A stretch of 64,000 nt of DNA from CBINFS01 sp966250015 (GTDB lineage Bacteria; Bacteroidota; Rhodothermia; Rhodothermales; DASSAV01), in assembly GCA_966250015.1 (NCBI GenBank), contig CBINFS010000007.1, positions 62,001 to 126,000 of the forward strand, in the 5' to 3' direction. Shown here one piece after another: positions 17,773-26,340 of this stretch (the stretch's first letter is position 1; each line of letters opens with the position of its first letter). The notes under the pieces were generated by a model. It made no database searches. It was given only the letters and a program-made list of their open reading frames with translations, and was not told where the DNA came from. The position numbers and the translations under genes are program-made.

Positions 17773-18623
17773 CTGCGATAAGACAGCGTGCGTTTTGGCT
17801 CCCGGTGTAGCTGCTCCCGGGCGTGGCGGGCTTCGTCCACGAACACCTCCGACCGCGACAGGCGTCTGATCAGGTAGTCAAGGTACGCGTCTCTGTATGC
17901 ATCCGCCGATTCAAATGACTGAGCTCGCCCCTCCGGGAGGTCCAGGAGCAACTCGTCCGGGACTGAATCCAGGATTTTGCGCAATGCTTTTTCAGTAATA
18001 CGGTTCTTAGCGCGTGCGTCTGCTCCCTCAAGATCGCTTGCATATGGAAGTAAAACGTGATCGCGGATGGGAGCAAATGGAGAATAAGCCCGTGATGGCT
18101 CGACCGACTCCCAATCGTGGTGGAAGTACAACGCGCTCCCGTGGTCTATGAGCCAGACGTCCCGACCCCAGACGAGCATGTTCGGATTACGTACGGTCCG
18201 ATCGATGTTGGTCGTAAAGGCATCGAGCCAGACGACGTCCGATGCCATCTGAGCCGTTAATAGACGGTGGTCTACGAGGGGATTGAAGTTGAGGGCCCCC
18301 TCGAGAAACAGCATGCCGACGTTGATCCCGCGGCTGCCAGCGAGGATGTCCTGGATTTCCGGATCGCGTTCGCTTCTGCCGAAGCTTTCGTCGAGCATGA
18401 TGAGGCAGAGGTCCGGCACCGGGAGGTCCAGGATTTCAGCAATTCCGCCAACGATCAGCTCGGCGATGAGCACTCGGGCGCCCTGTCCGGCGCCACGGAA
18501 TTTCGTAACGAAGAGGTTGTTGTCTTCCGTCTCGATAACGGCCGGCATCGAACCCCCTTCACGAAGGGGCACGACATACCGGACCCCAGTATGTATGGAT
18601 AGTTGAGCCACGGGTCGGGCCAT
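17769..18623 (-). CDS. HipA-like kinase family protein
   Basis: The 284-residue protein resembles the HipA_2 kinase-like family. The N-terminal strand region reads ETEDNNLFVTKFRGAGQGARVLIAELIVGGIAEILDLPVPD, where K in FVTKF is the likely ATP-binding Lys. A catalytic-loop-like DAFTTNIDRTVRNPNMLVWG (D..N pattern) is followed by VWLIDHGSALYFHHDW, with Asp in LIDHG as the DFG-like metal ligand. Classical HipB antitoxin is absent; the DUF3037 gene follows with a 4-nt overlap. A toxin-antitoxin role is possible but not shown. The start ATG 18623 is 168 bp from the divergent OsmC gene. Confidence 0.78.
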   Translation of the reverse strand: MARPVAQLSIHTGVRYVVPLREGGSMPAVIETEDNNLFVTKFRGAGQGARVLIAELIVGGIAEILDLPVPDLCLIMLDESFGRSERDPEIQDILAGSRGINVGMLFLEGALNFNPLVDHRLLTAQMASDVVWLDAFTTNIDRTVRNPNMLVWGRDVWLIDHGSALYFHHDWESVEPSRAYSPFAPIRDHVLLPYASDLEGADARAKNRITEKALRKILDSVPDELLLDLPEGRAQSFESADAYRDAYLDYLIRRLSRSEVFVDEARHAREQLHREPKRTLSYRR

Positions 18624-18776
18624 AGTAATTCATTTTTTCAAGCATTCCCAACCGGGACGCGAGGCGTTTACCTCAGGCCGGTCCGTTCGTTCCGTCTGAA
18701 GGTGTACGGGCTGAGAAGTGGAACTTGTAGCACGCTTGCCGTTTCACTGGGCTCTCATAACATGCGGATTACTTGC

Positions 18777-18782
18777 TACAAT
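18777..18782 (+). promoter_or_regulatory. Candidate -10 element giving a near-leaderless OsmC mRNA
   Basis: TACAAT lies only 9 bp before the OsmC ATG at 18792, so transcription would begin at or a few bases before the start codon. No convincing -35 is seen 17 bp upstream. The evidence is weak, but no Shine-Dalgarno is present either, which agrees with a short or absent leader. Confidence 0.3.
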
Positions 18783-18791
18783 CATAAATAA

Positions 18792-19220
18792 ATGAAGGTA
18801 AAGCTCCGTCGTTTGGACGACTCATATCACTTTCAGGCAGCCAATGAATCTGGTAACTCCATCTCCATGGATGCTTCTCCTGCGATTGGTGGATCAGGGA
18901 AAGGCCCGAGGCCGATGGAACTGCTCCTTATGGGTATGGGTGGTTGCACCGGAATAGACGTCGTTTCGATGCTCAAAAAGCAGCGGCAGGAGCTTCAGGA
19001 CTTCGACATGGAGATCGAGGCAACGAGAGCTGACAAACCGCCCAGGGTTTTCACGAACATTCACATCCGTTATCTTCTAACGGGTGATCTTGACCCTGAA
19101 AAAGTCAGGCGTGCCATCGAGCTCAGCAAGGAGAAGTACTGCTCCGCTTCGATCATGCTTGGGAAAACGGCCACGATCACCTATTCGTACGTCGTAAACG
19201 GAAAGGAATACGAGGGGTAA
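18792..19220 (+). CDS. OsmC/Ohr family protein
   Basis: This 142-residue protein has the OsmC fold signature. Peroxidatic Cys52 lies in MGMGGCTGIDVVSML and resolving Cys117 in KEKYCSASIML. Members reduce organic hydroperoxides with thiol reductants. It is closer to the YhfA-like OsmC branch than to Ohr. The start ATG 18792 gives the usual first strand (KVKLRRLDDSYHFQA). It converges on the lipase gene, with 3 bp between stops. Confidence 0.9.
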   Translation: MKVKLRRLDDSYHFQAANESGNSISMDASPAIGGSGKGPRPMELLLMGMGGCTGIDVVSMLKKQRQELQDFDMEIEATRADKPPRVFTNIHIRYLLTGDLDPEKVRRAIELSKEKYCSASIMLGKTATITYSYVVNGKEYEG

Positions 19221-19223
19221 GCC

Positions 19224-20081
19224 TCAAAAGCCTTCTTCCGCGAGCCGGACAACGACGTTCCGGTAGAACTCCTTCGATTTGAAGGCGCCTCCAGGTGCTA
19301 TGTTCAGCCCTACCTCGCGGATGTGATCGGCGTCGATCGTCCCCATGAACGTACCCCATTTTGCACTCTCGACGGATACGAAGCCGTCGTTGACCCCTTC
19401 TGCTTTGTAGATGATGCTGTTGAACAGGATAAGTAGAGGGTTTATGGGCACACCGGTTCCCTTTCCGGCCTGACCTGCATACGACCAGTAGGTCACGTCG
19501 GGATGGTCGGGGGTTTCGGGGTTGAACATACCGCAGACGTTCTCATAGGTAAGGGCGGTGACGGCGGTTAGAAAATCGGACGTTGACTCGGAAAGAGCAT
19601 TCGAGCCCAGCCAGTTGCAGATATCCGTTACGATGGTCTGGATTTTTTCTGGTTGTTCGAACAGGAATGCTGCAATTGGGGAACCGTGGTGGGGAGTGGA
19701 TACTGTAACGAGCGAGGCGACGTACCGGTGCATTTCCATCCTGGAGATCAGGTAACGTGCATCGAGGCCGCCCATCGAATGGGCAATCAGGTTTACCTTT
19801 TCCGCTCCCGTTTCCTCGAGGATTCGCTCGATCCGGCCTTTCCACATTTCGGCGCGAACCGGGACGGTGTTGTACGGGGCCACGTTCGGAGCAAACGCTC
19901 GTACGCCGTGCAGGCGGAGGTTCATGGCTTCCTCGTGCAAGTGTCCGTGCCTCCGTAGCCCGGCTAACATCCCGAAGCCGTGCATCAAAACGACCGGGTA
20001 TTTCGTCCGAATAAATTGAGGCTGCGGAAATGGCGCCAGCGACGCAAATCGCTGAATAGCCGCCCCGGTTAGTTTGCTCAT
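19224..20081 (-). CDS. Alpha/beta-hydrolase, triacylglycerol lipase-like
   Basis: From ATG 20081 this is 285 residues. The oxyanion region is PVVLMHGFGM (about 30-38), the nucleophile Ser102 is in LIAHSMGGLDARY, and TVSTPHHGSPIA follows, as in bacterial lipases and PHB-depolymerase-like hydrolases. The catalytic His is likely in DADHIREVG. No clear signal peptide is visible from this start. The reading frame stays open to 20432, but the extra 117 residues would overlap the next upstream gene by more than 250 nt and look like a shadow of it. Confidence 0.83.
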   Translation of the reverse strand: MSKLTGAAIQRFASLAPFPQPQFIRTKYPVVLMHGFGMLAGLRRHGHLHEEAMNLRLHGVRAFAPNVAPYNTVPVRAEMWKGRIERILEETGAEKVNLIAHSMGGLDARYLISRMEMHRYVASLVTVSTPHHGSPIAAFLFEQPEKIQTIVTDICNWLGSNALSESTSDFLTAVTALTYENVCGMFNPETPDHPDVTYWSYAGQAGKGTGVPINPLLILFNSIIYKAEGVNDGFVSVESAKWGTFMGTIDADHIREVGLNIAPGGAFKSKEFYRNVVVRLAEEGF

Positions 20082-20166
20082 TGGAGAAGGACCGATGGTT
20101 GATTTGCGTGAAGCTACCCTTTCAGTCGGATGAACGTTCCACCAGGGTCGTGCTTCTTTTACAGGG

Positions 20167-20814
20167 TCAAAGCAGCCATTTTTCCAGAAAGAAAACCACA
20201 ATTGCGGCAGCCAGGGGCGCGCGAAAATTGTCGTTGAGGGGTCTCTCAGGAATTTCCGCGACGGCAGCGGCAAGCACACCAGCCACCCCTGCCCAAAACG
20301 ATACGTGTGGCACAGCCCACATGAAAAGAATCCCGGTAACGAGAAAAGCGAGTGATCCCTCAACGGTGCGGGTTGTGCCGGTCCAGTATCGTTTGCCGAA
20401 TCGACGGCCGATAAGGGCTGCGGCAGCATCACTCAGCATGAACATGGCAAATGCGGACGCGGCGATGCGGATCGGAAATAGAATGGCAAGGACCGCAGCG
20501 GTGATGAGGATCCAGGTAGCCCCATTAATTGATACCACTCCTTTCTGAGCCGGGCGCTCGGTTCCACGCATCATAAATCCGAAGAACTGGTCGATAAAGA
20601 GATTAAATGCGCTGGAACGAGCACGAAGGACGTCCGCCCCGAATGCAACGAGCGCCAGGGGGACTAGCAGGTAGATCGACCAGGTGCGGCCGAGGAGCGC
20701 CATCCCGACCGGTACGACGAGTGCAACGAGGTGGAGCGCCTTACGCGCAAGCTCCGCCGAATAGGGGATGTCCGTTTGCTCGCGGATGTCGGGAGGCTCG
20801 ACCGGCGAATGCAT
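20167..20814 (-). CDS. Dolichol-kinase/phosphatidate cytidylyltransferase-like membrane protein
   Basis: The 215-residue protein has about six to seven membrane helices. It contains family blocks ELARKALHLVALVVPVGMALL (about 20-40), FMLSDAAAALIGRRFGKRYWTGTTRTVEGSLAFLV (about 130-163) and a C-terminal AAVAEIPERPLNDNFRAPLAAAIV. These are typical of the SEC59/DGK1/VTE5 group of CTP-dependent polyprenol or phytol kinases. The exact lipid substrate is unknown. The lipase gene follows on the same strand after 85 bp, so the two may be co-transcribed. Confidence 0.8.
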   Translation of the reverse strand: MHSPVEPPDIREQTDIPYSAELARKALHLVALVVPVGMALLGRTWSIYLLVPLALVAFGADVLRARSSAFNLFIDQFFGFMMRGTERPAQKGVVSINGATWILITAAVLAILFPIRIAASAFAMFMLSDAAAALIGRRFGKRYWTGTTRTVEGSLAFLVTGILFMWAVPHVSFWAGVAGVLAAAVAEIPERPLNDNFRAPLAAAIVVFFLEKWLL

Positions 20815-21035
20815 ATATGCAAGAAATCTGCCTGTAGTGTCGATCTTATCGCCTCATGAACGGTAACACATTGCTAAGGTTCACCAGCACACGGAACGAG
20901 TTCTTTCCGACTTCCTGAAGGAAACGTAATTATATCAAGCAATTATTAACAATGGGGTTCGGCAAGCGTTACTCGTGCGAAAACAACGTCGGTCGGACGT
21001 TGACCCGACAACCACTTTCGATTTGACGATTTCAA

Positions 21036-21959
21036 ATGTTGACGACACTGGGTGCGATCGTCGTAGGGACCGGCTTGTGGTTATGGATACTGCGGCGGTA
21101 TGACCGTATTGAGCCCGAGGCGCTACGATACCTGTTGGTGGTCGCGGTACTGGGAGGTCTGGGGAGTGTTTCGGTAGCCGTACTGTTCAACGAAGCGGTC
21201 ACCTCCCTGCTGGACATACGGGTCAATCTGTTTGACAACGCGCTGAGAGTAGGAGTTGTCCGGTTGTTGATTTTTAGTCTGTTTGTTGGGCTTAACGAAG
21301 AGATATGTAAGGCAGTTGCGACGGTTTACACGACGCGCAGGTTTGGCGACCTCAACGAGCCGATCGACGCCATGATTTACGCCATGACGGTCGCGCTTGG
21401 TTTTGCCTCGATCGAGAACCTGATCTACGCCACCCGTTTCGGAAACGAAGTTCTGCTCGTTCGCTTTCTCTGGCCTGTGCCGGCGCACATGGCGTATGCA
21501 GCCGTCTGGGGGTACGGTCTCGCCAGGGCAAGATTCGTGTATCCGGAGCGCAGCCGCATTTCCGTGATGTGGCCGTCCGTATTGCTGGCGGCCGTCGTTC
21601 ACGCGGCGGCCAACTTCCTTCTTTTCTTGCAGGCAACCATTACGGCCATGATAAGCCTGGCAGCCGTTGGAGCCCTGGCCTATCTCGCTCATCTCCGCCT
21701 GCGTAAGCTCGTGGCCGAATCGCCGTTTCTCGAGCCGGGTGAATGCCCGAACTGCCGTAACCTCAATAGTCCGGACGCTACGGAATGTGTCTATTGCGGT
21801 ACGGTTCTTCTTGACACGACTATGTTCGTGAACTGCCCGTGCGGGCAGGCACGCATTTCAGTGACCGACGGCAACTGCCACGTATGCGGCCGGAGTTTCG
21901 AAGAGGCCTCGGTTGCAGCAACACAGTCGGGTAATCTCGGGCTCGAAAAGTCTGTATGA
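21036..21959 (+). CDS. PrsW-family intramembrane metalloprotease with C-terminal zinc ribbons
   Basis: The 307-residue protein carries the PrsW motifs: EEICK (88-92), the FASIEN segment (about 123-128), PAHMAYAA (His151) and VVHAAANF (His189), spread over about seven membrane helices. PrsW in Bacillus cleaves the anti-sigma factor RsiW. After residue 235 there is an added cytoplasmic tail with two zinc-ribbon-like pairs: CPNC and CVYC, then CPCG and CHVC. This suggests interaction with another protein. No anti-sigma factor gene is nearby. The A+T-rich stretch before 21036 (CAATTATTAACAATG) is likely promoter DNA. Confidence 0.87.
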   Translation: MLTTLGAIVVGTGLWLWILRRYDRIEPEALRYLLVVAVLGGLGSVSVAVLFNEAVTSLLDIRVNLFDNALRVGVVRLLIFSLFVGLNEEICKAVATVYTTRRFGDLNEPIDAMIYAMTVALGFASIENLIYATRFGNEVLLVRFLWPVPAHMAYAAVWGYGLARARFVYPERSRISVMWPSVLLAAVVHAAANFLLFLQATITAMISLAAVGALAYLAHLRLRKLVAESPFLEPGECPNCRNLNSPDATECVYCGTVLLDTTMFVNCPCGQARISVTDGNCHVCGRSFEEASVAATQSGNLGLEKSV

Positions 21960-22063
21960 AAAGTTGCAATTCGAGGGCAGGGGAGTAGAATCGGGGTTTT
22001 TCAGTTCTTCGTAATCGCTATTCTTGTAGAGCCTGCAAAAATCGATGACCCTACTCATCTCTC

Positions 22064-23506
22064 ATGAAAACGAACCATTCGCTTTGGCTGATGCCCGGGA
22101 TGATGACTCTGCTGCTCTTCCCGGTGCTTGCTTTTTTGTTTTTCGGCTGTACCTCTCGGGACCTGGAAAGACAGGATCCGGATGGAGCTCACACCCTCAT
22201 GGTCTCTGAAGACGGCAGGAGGATTGTTAGAAGTGACGGAGCGCCGTTTTTCTGGCTTGGCGATACGGCCTGGGAGCTGTTTCACCGGCTCAACCGGGAA
22301 GAGGCGGACGAATATTTGAGCGATCGGGCGAGCAAGGGATTCAACGTGATTCAGGCGGTCGTACTGGCCGAACTCGACGGGCTTACGGTGCCCAACCCCT
22401 ACGGAGAGATACCTCTTATCGACAATGACCCGGCAAAACCGAATGAAGCGTACTTTCAGCACGTCGACTACGTGGTCGACAAGGCCGAGTCACTTGGTAT
22501 GTTCATCGGCATGCTGCCGACCTGGGGCGACAAGTTCAACAAAGCGTGGGGGGGAGGTCCGGAGATTTTTACCGTCGAGAATGCCCGGATCTACGGCCGG
22601 TTTCTCGGGGAAAGGTACAGGGACGACCCCATTATCTGGATCCTGGGCGGGGACCGGAACCCGGCAGACGACGAAGACCTGGCGATCATTCGAGCGATGG
22701 CCGAAGGCATTCAGGAGGGCAATGGCGGAACCCAGCTCATGACCTACCATCCTCAGGGTGAGTCCGCCTCGTACGACTGGTTCCACGACGACGATTGGCT
22801 TGACGTCAACCTGTTCCAGTCTGGCCACACCGCCTTTGACTATCCAAATTACCTATTCACAGAAAAGGGCTACGCACTGCAACCGGTAAAACCCGTAATC
22901 GACGGCGAGCCGCGATATGAAGATCACCCGGTCAACTGGAATCCGGAAAACGGCTGGTTTGAGGCCTTCGACGTGAGGCAGGCCGCCTACTGGTCGGTTC
23001 TTTCAGGCGCCGCCGGACACACCTACGGAGACCACAATATCTGGCAGATGTGGAGAGAAGGGTTGAAGCCGGTCTCCTCTGCTCGGACTCCCTGGGAAAC
23101 AGCGATCCATCACGTTGGATCGACGCAGATGGGCCTGATGAAAAACCTGTTCGAATCGCGTCCTTTCCTGACGCTCATTCCCGATCAGGCGGTACTCGTG
23201 TCGGATCCGGGCTCCGGTGGAGAACACGTTCGAGCGGCACGTGATTCACAGGGTCGTTATTTGCTGGTTTACACCCCATACGGGAAGGACGTCGAAGTGA
23301 ATCTCAGCCTGCTCACCGGCGAACGTGCGGTTGCCTGGTGGTTCGATCCTCGAACCGGAGAGGCGTCGGAAATCGGTACGTTAAGCACTTCTGAAACCGG
23401 GTCATTTGATCCTCCCGGTGAGCCCGAGCGTGGTAATGACTGGATACTCGTGGTAGATGCGGAAGCCGCAGGCTTCGGAAATCCGGGCACACCCTCTTCG
23501 AACTGA
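22064..23506 (+). CDS. DUF4038 glycoside hydrolase (GH140-like), lipoprotein
   Basis: The 480-residue protein begins with a signal peptide ending in the lipobox FLFFGC (about Cys29), so it is predicted to be lipid-anchored. The DUF4038 barrel follows: APFFWLGDTAWELFHRLNREEADEYL, FNVIQAVVLAELDG, WGDKFNKAWGGGPEIFTVENARIYGRFLGERYRDDPIIWILGGDRNP and YGDHNIWQMW. The last 90 residues resemble the Put_Collagen-binding domain (GRYLLVYTPYGKDVEVNLSLLTGERAVAWWFDPRTGE). GH140 enzymes are apiosidases acting on rhamnogalacturonan II; activity here is not certain. A bidirectional terminator follows. Confidence 0.85.
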   Translation: MKTNHSLWLMPGMMTLLLFPVLAFLFFGCTSRDLERQDPDGAHTLMVSEDGRRIVRSDGAPFFWLGDTAWELFHRLNREEADEYLSDRASKGFNVIQAVVLAELDGLTVPNPYGEIPLIDNDPAKPNEAYFQHVDYVVDKAESLGMFIGMLPTWGDKFNKAWGGGPEIFTVENARIYGRFLGERYRDDPIIWILGGDRNPADDEDLAIIRAMAEGIQEGNGGTQLMTYHPQGESASYDWFHDDDWLDVNLFQSGHTAFDYPNYLFTEKGYALQPVKPVIDGEPRYEDHPVNWNPENGWFEAFDVRQAAYWSVLSGAAGHTYGDHNIWQMWREGLKPVSSARTPWETAIHHVGSTQMGLMKNLFESRPFLTLIPDQAVLVSDPGSGGEHVRAARDSQGRYLLVYTPYGKDVEVNLSLLTGERAVAWWFDPRTGEASEIGTLSTSETGSFDPPGEPERGNDWILVVDAEAAGFGNPGTPSSN

Positions 23507-23621
23507 GGACGTCTTCGTTACACCGTGCGGGAAACCGTGTAAAGGAGACAAACATATCTGAAATAGGGCAGGCCGTTAAGGCGATGAGGGGAAAAGGATG
23601 AGGCGAATAGGCTGCCCTAAA

Positions 23622-23660
23622 AAAGATGGGCGGCATCCATTGAGGGTGCCGCCCATCTTT
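23622..23660. terminator. Bidirectional intrinsic terminator
   Basis: A perfect 14-bp stem (AAAGATGGGCGGCA at 23622-23635 with TGCCGCCCATCTTT at 23647-23660) with an 11-nt loop has T/A runs on both sides. It lies between the convergent GH140 gene (ends 23506) and the small Tat-type gene (ends 23709). The remaining 100 bp on either side show no gene. Confidence 0.88.
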
Positions 23661-23708
23661 GTCCGTTCAAATCACACAACTTGACGTTCCAATCTGCGGT
23701 GCGTCAAC

Positions 23709-24017
23709 CTAGATCCAGAATAGGAGGCGCCACCACCAGGGCTTTTTCTTACGCTGGGTTTTGCCGGCATAACGAGCGCGCATGGTGTTCGGGTGTTTCC
23801 TTGCCGGTTGAGGCCCCTCGAAACGATCCCAGTCGACTTTGTTGTCGTTGAGAGACAGGGGAGGGGTAGTCGTTGAAGCCGTGCTGCCCTGTTCGTGGAC
23901 TTGGAAGCCGGTCAGAGGTATAGCCAGCACAACGGGTGTAGTCCATCCGAGCTTGAGTATCTCTCGACGAGACACCTGATGCGAATTAGAGGATTCGTCG
24001 TTTTTGGTCGGCTCCAT
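23709..24017 (-). CDS. Small Tat-type membrane-anchored protein, hypothetical
   Basis: I do not recognise the family. The 102-residue protein starts with a polar 15-residue stretch, then SRREILKLGWTTPVVLAIPLTGF, which is a twin-arginine signal or signal anchor. A Ser/Thr-rich linker follows (TASTTTPPLSLN) and then a strongly basic stretch ending KKKPWWWRLLFWI, an amphipathic aromatic tail that could insert in a membrane. It is placed alone between a terminator and a 267-bp gap (24018-24284) that shows no gene. Signal proteins of the SRREILK-W type occur with PqqD/lasso-like loci in Bacteroidota, but the locus at 5170 is 17 kb away, so no link is claimed. Confidence 0.62.
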   Translation of the reverse strand: MEPTKNDESSNSHQVSRREILKLGWTTPVVLAIPLTGFQVHEQGSTASTTTPPLSLNDNKVDWDRFEGPQPARKHPNTMRARYAGKTQRKKKPWWWRLLFWI

Positions 24018-24284
24018 ACTATTGTTTCACCCGGCTTGTGCCCGAATTAAATCTTCGGCAGGTAAAATCGGATGACGGACAATGGAAAAATCGGGTTATC
24101 AGCCCAATCATTTCATTACTTTTGGAGCAATCCATACCATGGCATTAGCGTAGTCACTCCCGAAAGCCGAAAGATCGCAGTGTGGTATACCGCCCCGGCG
24201 GAAATGACGGGCTAAACTCCCTCGCTCAGTGGTGATCGGTGGTCACTCTGCGAACTAAACAATGAAGAGATGAAAAGTGCCAGT

Positions 24285-25280
24285 CTACTGATCGGCTTCT
24301 CTTTCGATATTCTGTGAAGATTCTTCGTCGCGTTGGTAACGTTCGTACGCGGCAATGATGTCCTTGACGAGCCGGTGACGGACGACGTCGTTCTGGTCGA
24401 AGTAAACGAACTCAATCCCTTCGACCCCTTCGAGCACACGTTGTGCCTGGATGAGGCCGCTCTGTTCGTTACGGGGTAGATCGGTTTGTGTGGTATCGCC
24501 CGTGATGATGGCGCGGCTGTTGACCCCCAGACGCGTCAAAAACATCATCATTTGCTTGGCCGTTGCGTTTTGGGCTTCATCCAGAATGACGAATGCCGAG
24601 TGAAGGGTTCTTCCGCGCATGTAAGCCAGCGGAACGATCTCGACGGTGTTCTGGTCGAGGTAGGCCCTGAGTTTTTCCAGGGGGATCATGTCCTCGAGGG
24701 CGTCGTAAAGGGGGCGAAGGTAAGGATCCACCTTTTCCTTCATGTCGCCGGGCAAAAAGCCCAGGCGCTCGCCTGCTTCGACGGCCGGGCGTGAAAGGAC
24801 GATCCGTTTTACCTGACGCGATTTGAGGGCGGAGACGGCGAGGGCAACGGCCGTATACGTTTTGCCCGTTCCTGCCGGGCCGGCGGCAAAAACGATGTCG
24901 TTGTTTCGAGCTGCTTCGACGAGACGCGCCTGATTCGGCGTCTTCGCCTTGATCATGCCTCCGGAGTGTGTAAAGAGGACTACGTCACGTGTATCGTGAC
25001 CAACCGCCCCGGGACCGGAACCGATCGTAAAAAGCGCTAGGACCGTGTCGACATCGTTTTCGGTTAGATTCCCGTTCCGGTTTAGAATAAGGATCAGCTC
25101 GTTGAGGACGTCCTCGACTCTTCGCAAGGATCCGTTGTCGCCGCGCAGGAAAACCTGGTTACCGCGTGCCGTGATTTGAGTCTCAGGAAAAGCGGCTTCG
25201 ATCCTGCGTAAAAAAACGTCGTTGAAGCCGAAGAGCAGAAGCGGTTCAGTACCTTCGATGACAATGCGTTTTTCTGCCAA
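24285..25280 (-). CDS. phoH: PhoH-family ATPase
   Basis: The 331-residue cytoplasmic protein has an N-terminal KH-like part (VFLRRIEAAFPETQITARGNQVFLRGD) followed by the PhoH P-loop domain. Walker A is GPAGTGKT (134-141), with LSRPAVEAGERLGFLPGD and a Walker B FVILDEAQNAT. Its length and the pre-PhoH N-domain match the PhoH/YbeZ type that works with YbeY in RNA processing and phosphate-starvation responses. YbeY itself is not next to it here. It is divergent from dapF, with 134 bp between starts. Confidence 0.92.
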   Translation of the reverse strand: MAEKRIVIEGTEPLLLFGFNDVFLRRIEAAFPETQITARGNQVFLRGDNGSLRRVEDVLNELILILNRNGNLTENDVDTVLALFTIGSGPGAVGHDTRDVVLFTHSGGMIKAKTPNQARLVEAARNNDIVFAAGPAGTGKTYTAVALAVSALKSRQVKRIVLSRPAVEAGERLGFLPGDMKEKVDPYLRPLYDALEDMIPLEKLRAYLDQNTVEIVPLAYMRGRTLHSAFVILDEAQNATAKQMMMFLTRLGVNSRAIITGDTTQTDLPRNEQSGLIQAQRVLEGVEGIEFVYFDQNDVVRHRLVKDIIAAYERYQRDEESSQNIEREADQ

Positions 25281-25414
25281 AGTACTCTCGGAATATTTTG
25301 TTCGTGGGTAACGTTAAAAAGATCGTGAGCTGACTTCGTTTCTGGAACGGTATCCGGGCTCAAGTGTGCCCGCTGATCCAAAATATTCACCTGATCCTTT
25401 TTCATCTATTCTGT

Positions 25415-26287
25415 ATGGCGCGCCGCCTGATTCTTGAGTTTACAAAAATGAACGGAGCCGGGAACGATTTTATCGTCATCGATAATCGTTTCTACCATTT
25501 CTCCGACCGGGAGCTTGCCGGAATAGCCAGGCATTACTGTCGGAGAAGGTTCGGGGTGGGAGCGGATGGCCTGCTCGCGCTATCAGTGCCGACGGATCCT
25601 GACCACGACTATCGCATGCGATATCTGAACTCGGACGGCTCGATCGGAACGATGTGCGGCAACGGCGCACGATGTCTTGCACGGTTTGCCCGGCAATCCG
25701 GCATCATTCGAGACGATATGGTTTTCGAATCGGATGCCGGGTTGTACCGCGTGCACGCTCCTGCTAATCCACACGACCCCGTCCGGTTGTTCGTGCAACC
25801 ACCAAAGCATTTCGAGCCGGACAAAAAGCTGAAGAGCCCGATCGCGGCCGAGGTAGGACCGCTCCACTACATCTGGACCGGCGTCGAGCACCTCGTTTGC
25901 TTCGTTCCGAACGTCGCGCAGGCGCCCGTTGCCGAATGGGGGCCACAGCTTCGAAGAGACGAAGCGCTCGGATCGGCGGGGGCAAACGTCAACTTCGTCG
26001 AGATCGTAGAAAACGCCGAAGAACGCGCCGGAATACGGGTCAGGACGTTTGAAAAGGGAGTGGAGGAGGAGACGCTGGCGTGCGGAACGGGAGCGATGGC
26101 AGCGGCTGTGGTTAGCAGGCTTCTGGATCAAATCCGTAGCACGCAGGTGTCCGTCGATATGCCGGGCGGTACGCTCGGCGTTGGCTTCAGGCTCGTGGAC
26201 GACACCGTTCAGGATTTATACCTCGAAGGCCCGGCCGAATCCGTTTACAGAGGCAGTCTCGAGTTGAAAAGCGGGATCCTGGACTGA
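25415..26287 (+). CDS. dapF: Diaminopimelate epimerase
   Basis: From ATG 25415 the enzyme has 290 residues and starts MARRLILEFTKMNGAGNDFIVIDN, the standard DapF N-terminus. The two catalytic cysteines are Cys81 in MCGNGARC and Cys223 in LACGTGAMA. It interconverts LL- and meso-diaminopimelate for lysine and peptidoglycan synthesis in the cytoplasm. An in-frame extension upstream to 25364 lacks family similarity. The gene is followed after 53 bp by a small PKD protein. Confidence 0.95.
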   Translation: MARRLILEFTKMNGAGNDFIVIDNRFYHFSDRELAGIARHYCRRRFGVGADGLLALSVPTDPDHDYRMRYLNSDGSIGTMCGNGARCLARFARQSGIIRDDMVFESDAGLYRVHAPANPHDPVRLFVQPPKHFEPDKKLKSPIAAEVGPLHYIWTGVEHLVCFVPNVAQAPVAEWGPQLRRDEALGSAGANVNFVEIVENAEERAGIRVRTFEKGVEEETLACGTGAMAAAVVSRLLDQIRSTQVSVDMPGGTLGVGFRLVDDTVQDLYLEGPAESVYRGSLELKSGILD

Positions 26288-26340
26288 AATTCAGTATTTA
26301 TACGTTCAGGTGATTTTGGGAAGAACGAAGAAGTAAGGCC

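Noticed and set aside
20082..20432. N-terminal extension of the lipase frame
   Set aside because: It would overlap the dolichol-kinase-like gene by over 250 nt and shows no lipase or signal-peptide character; start set at 20081.
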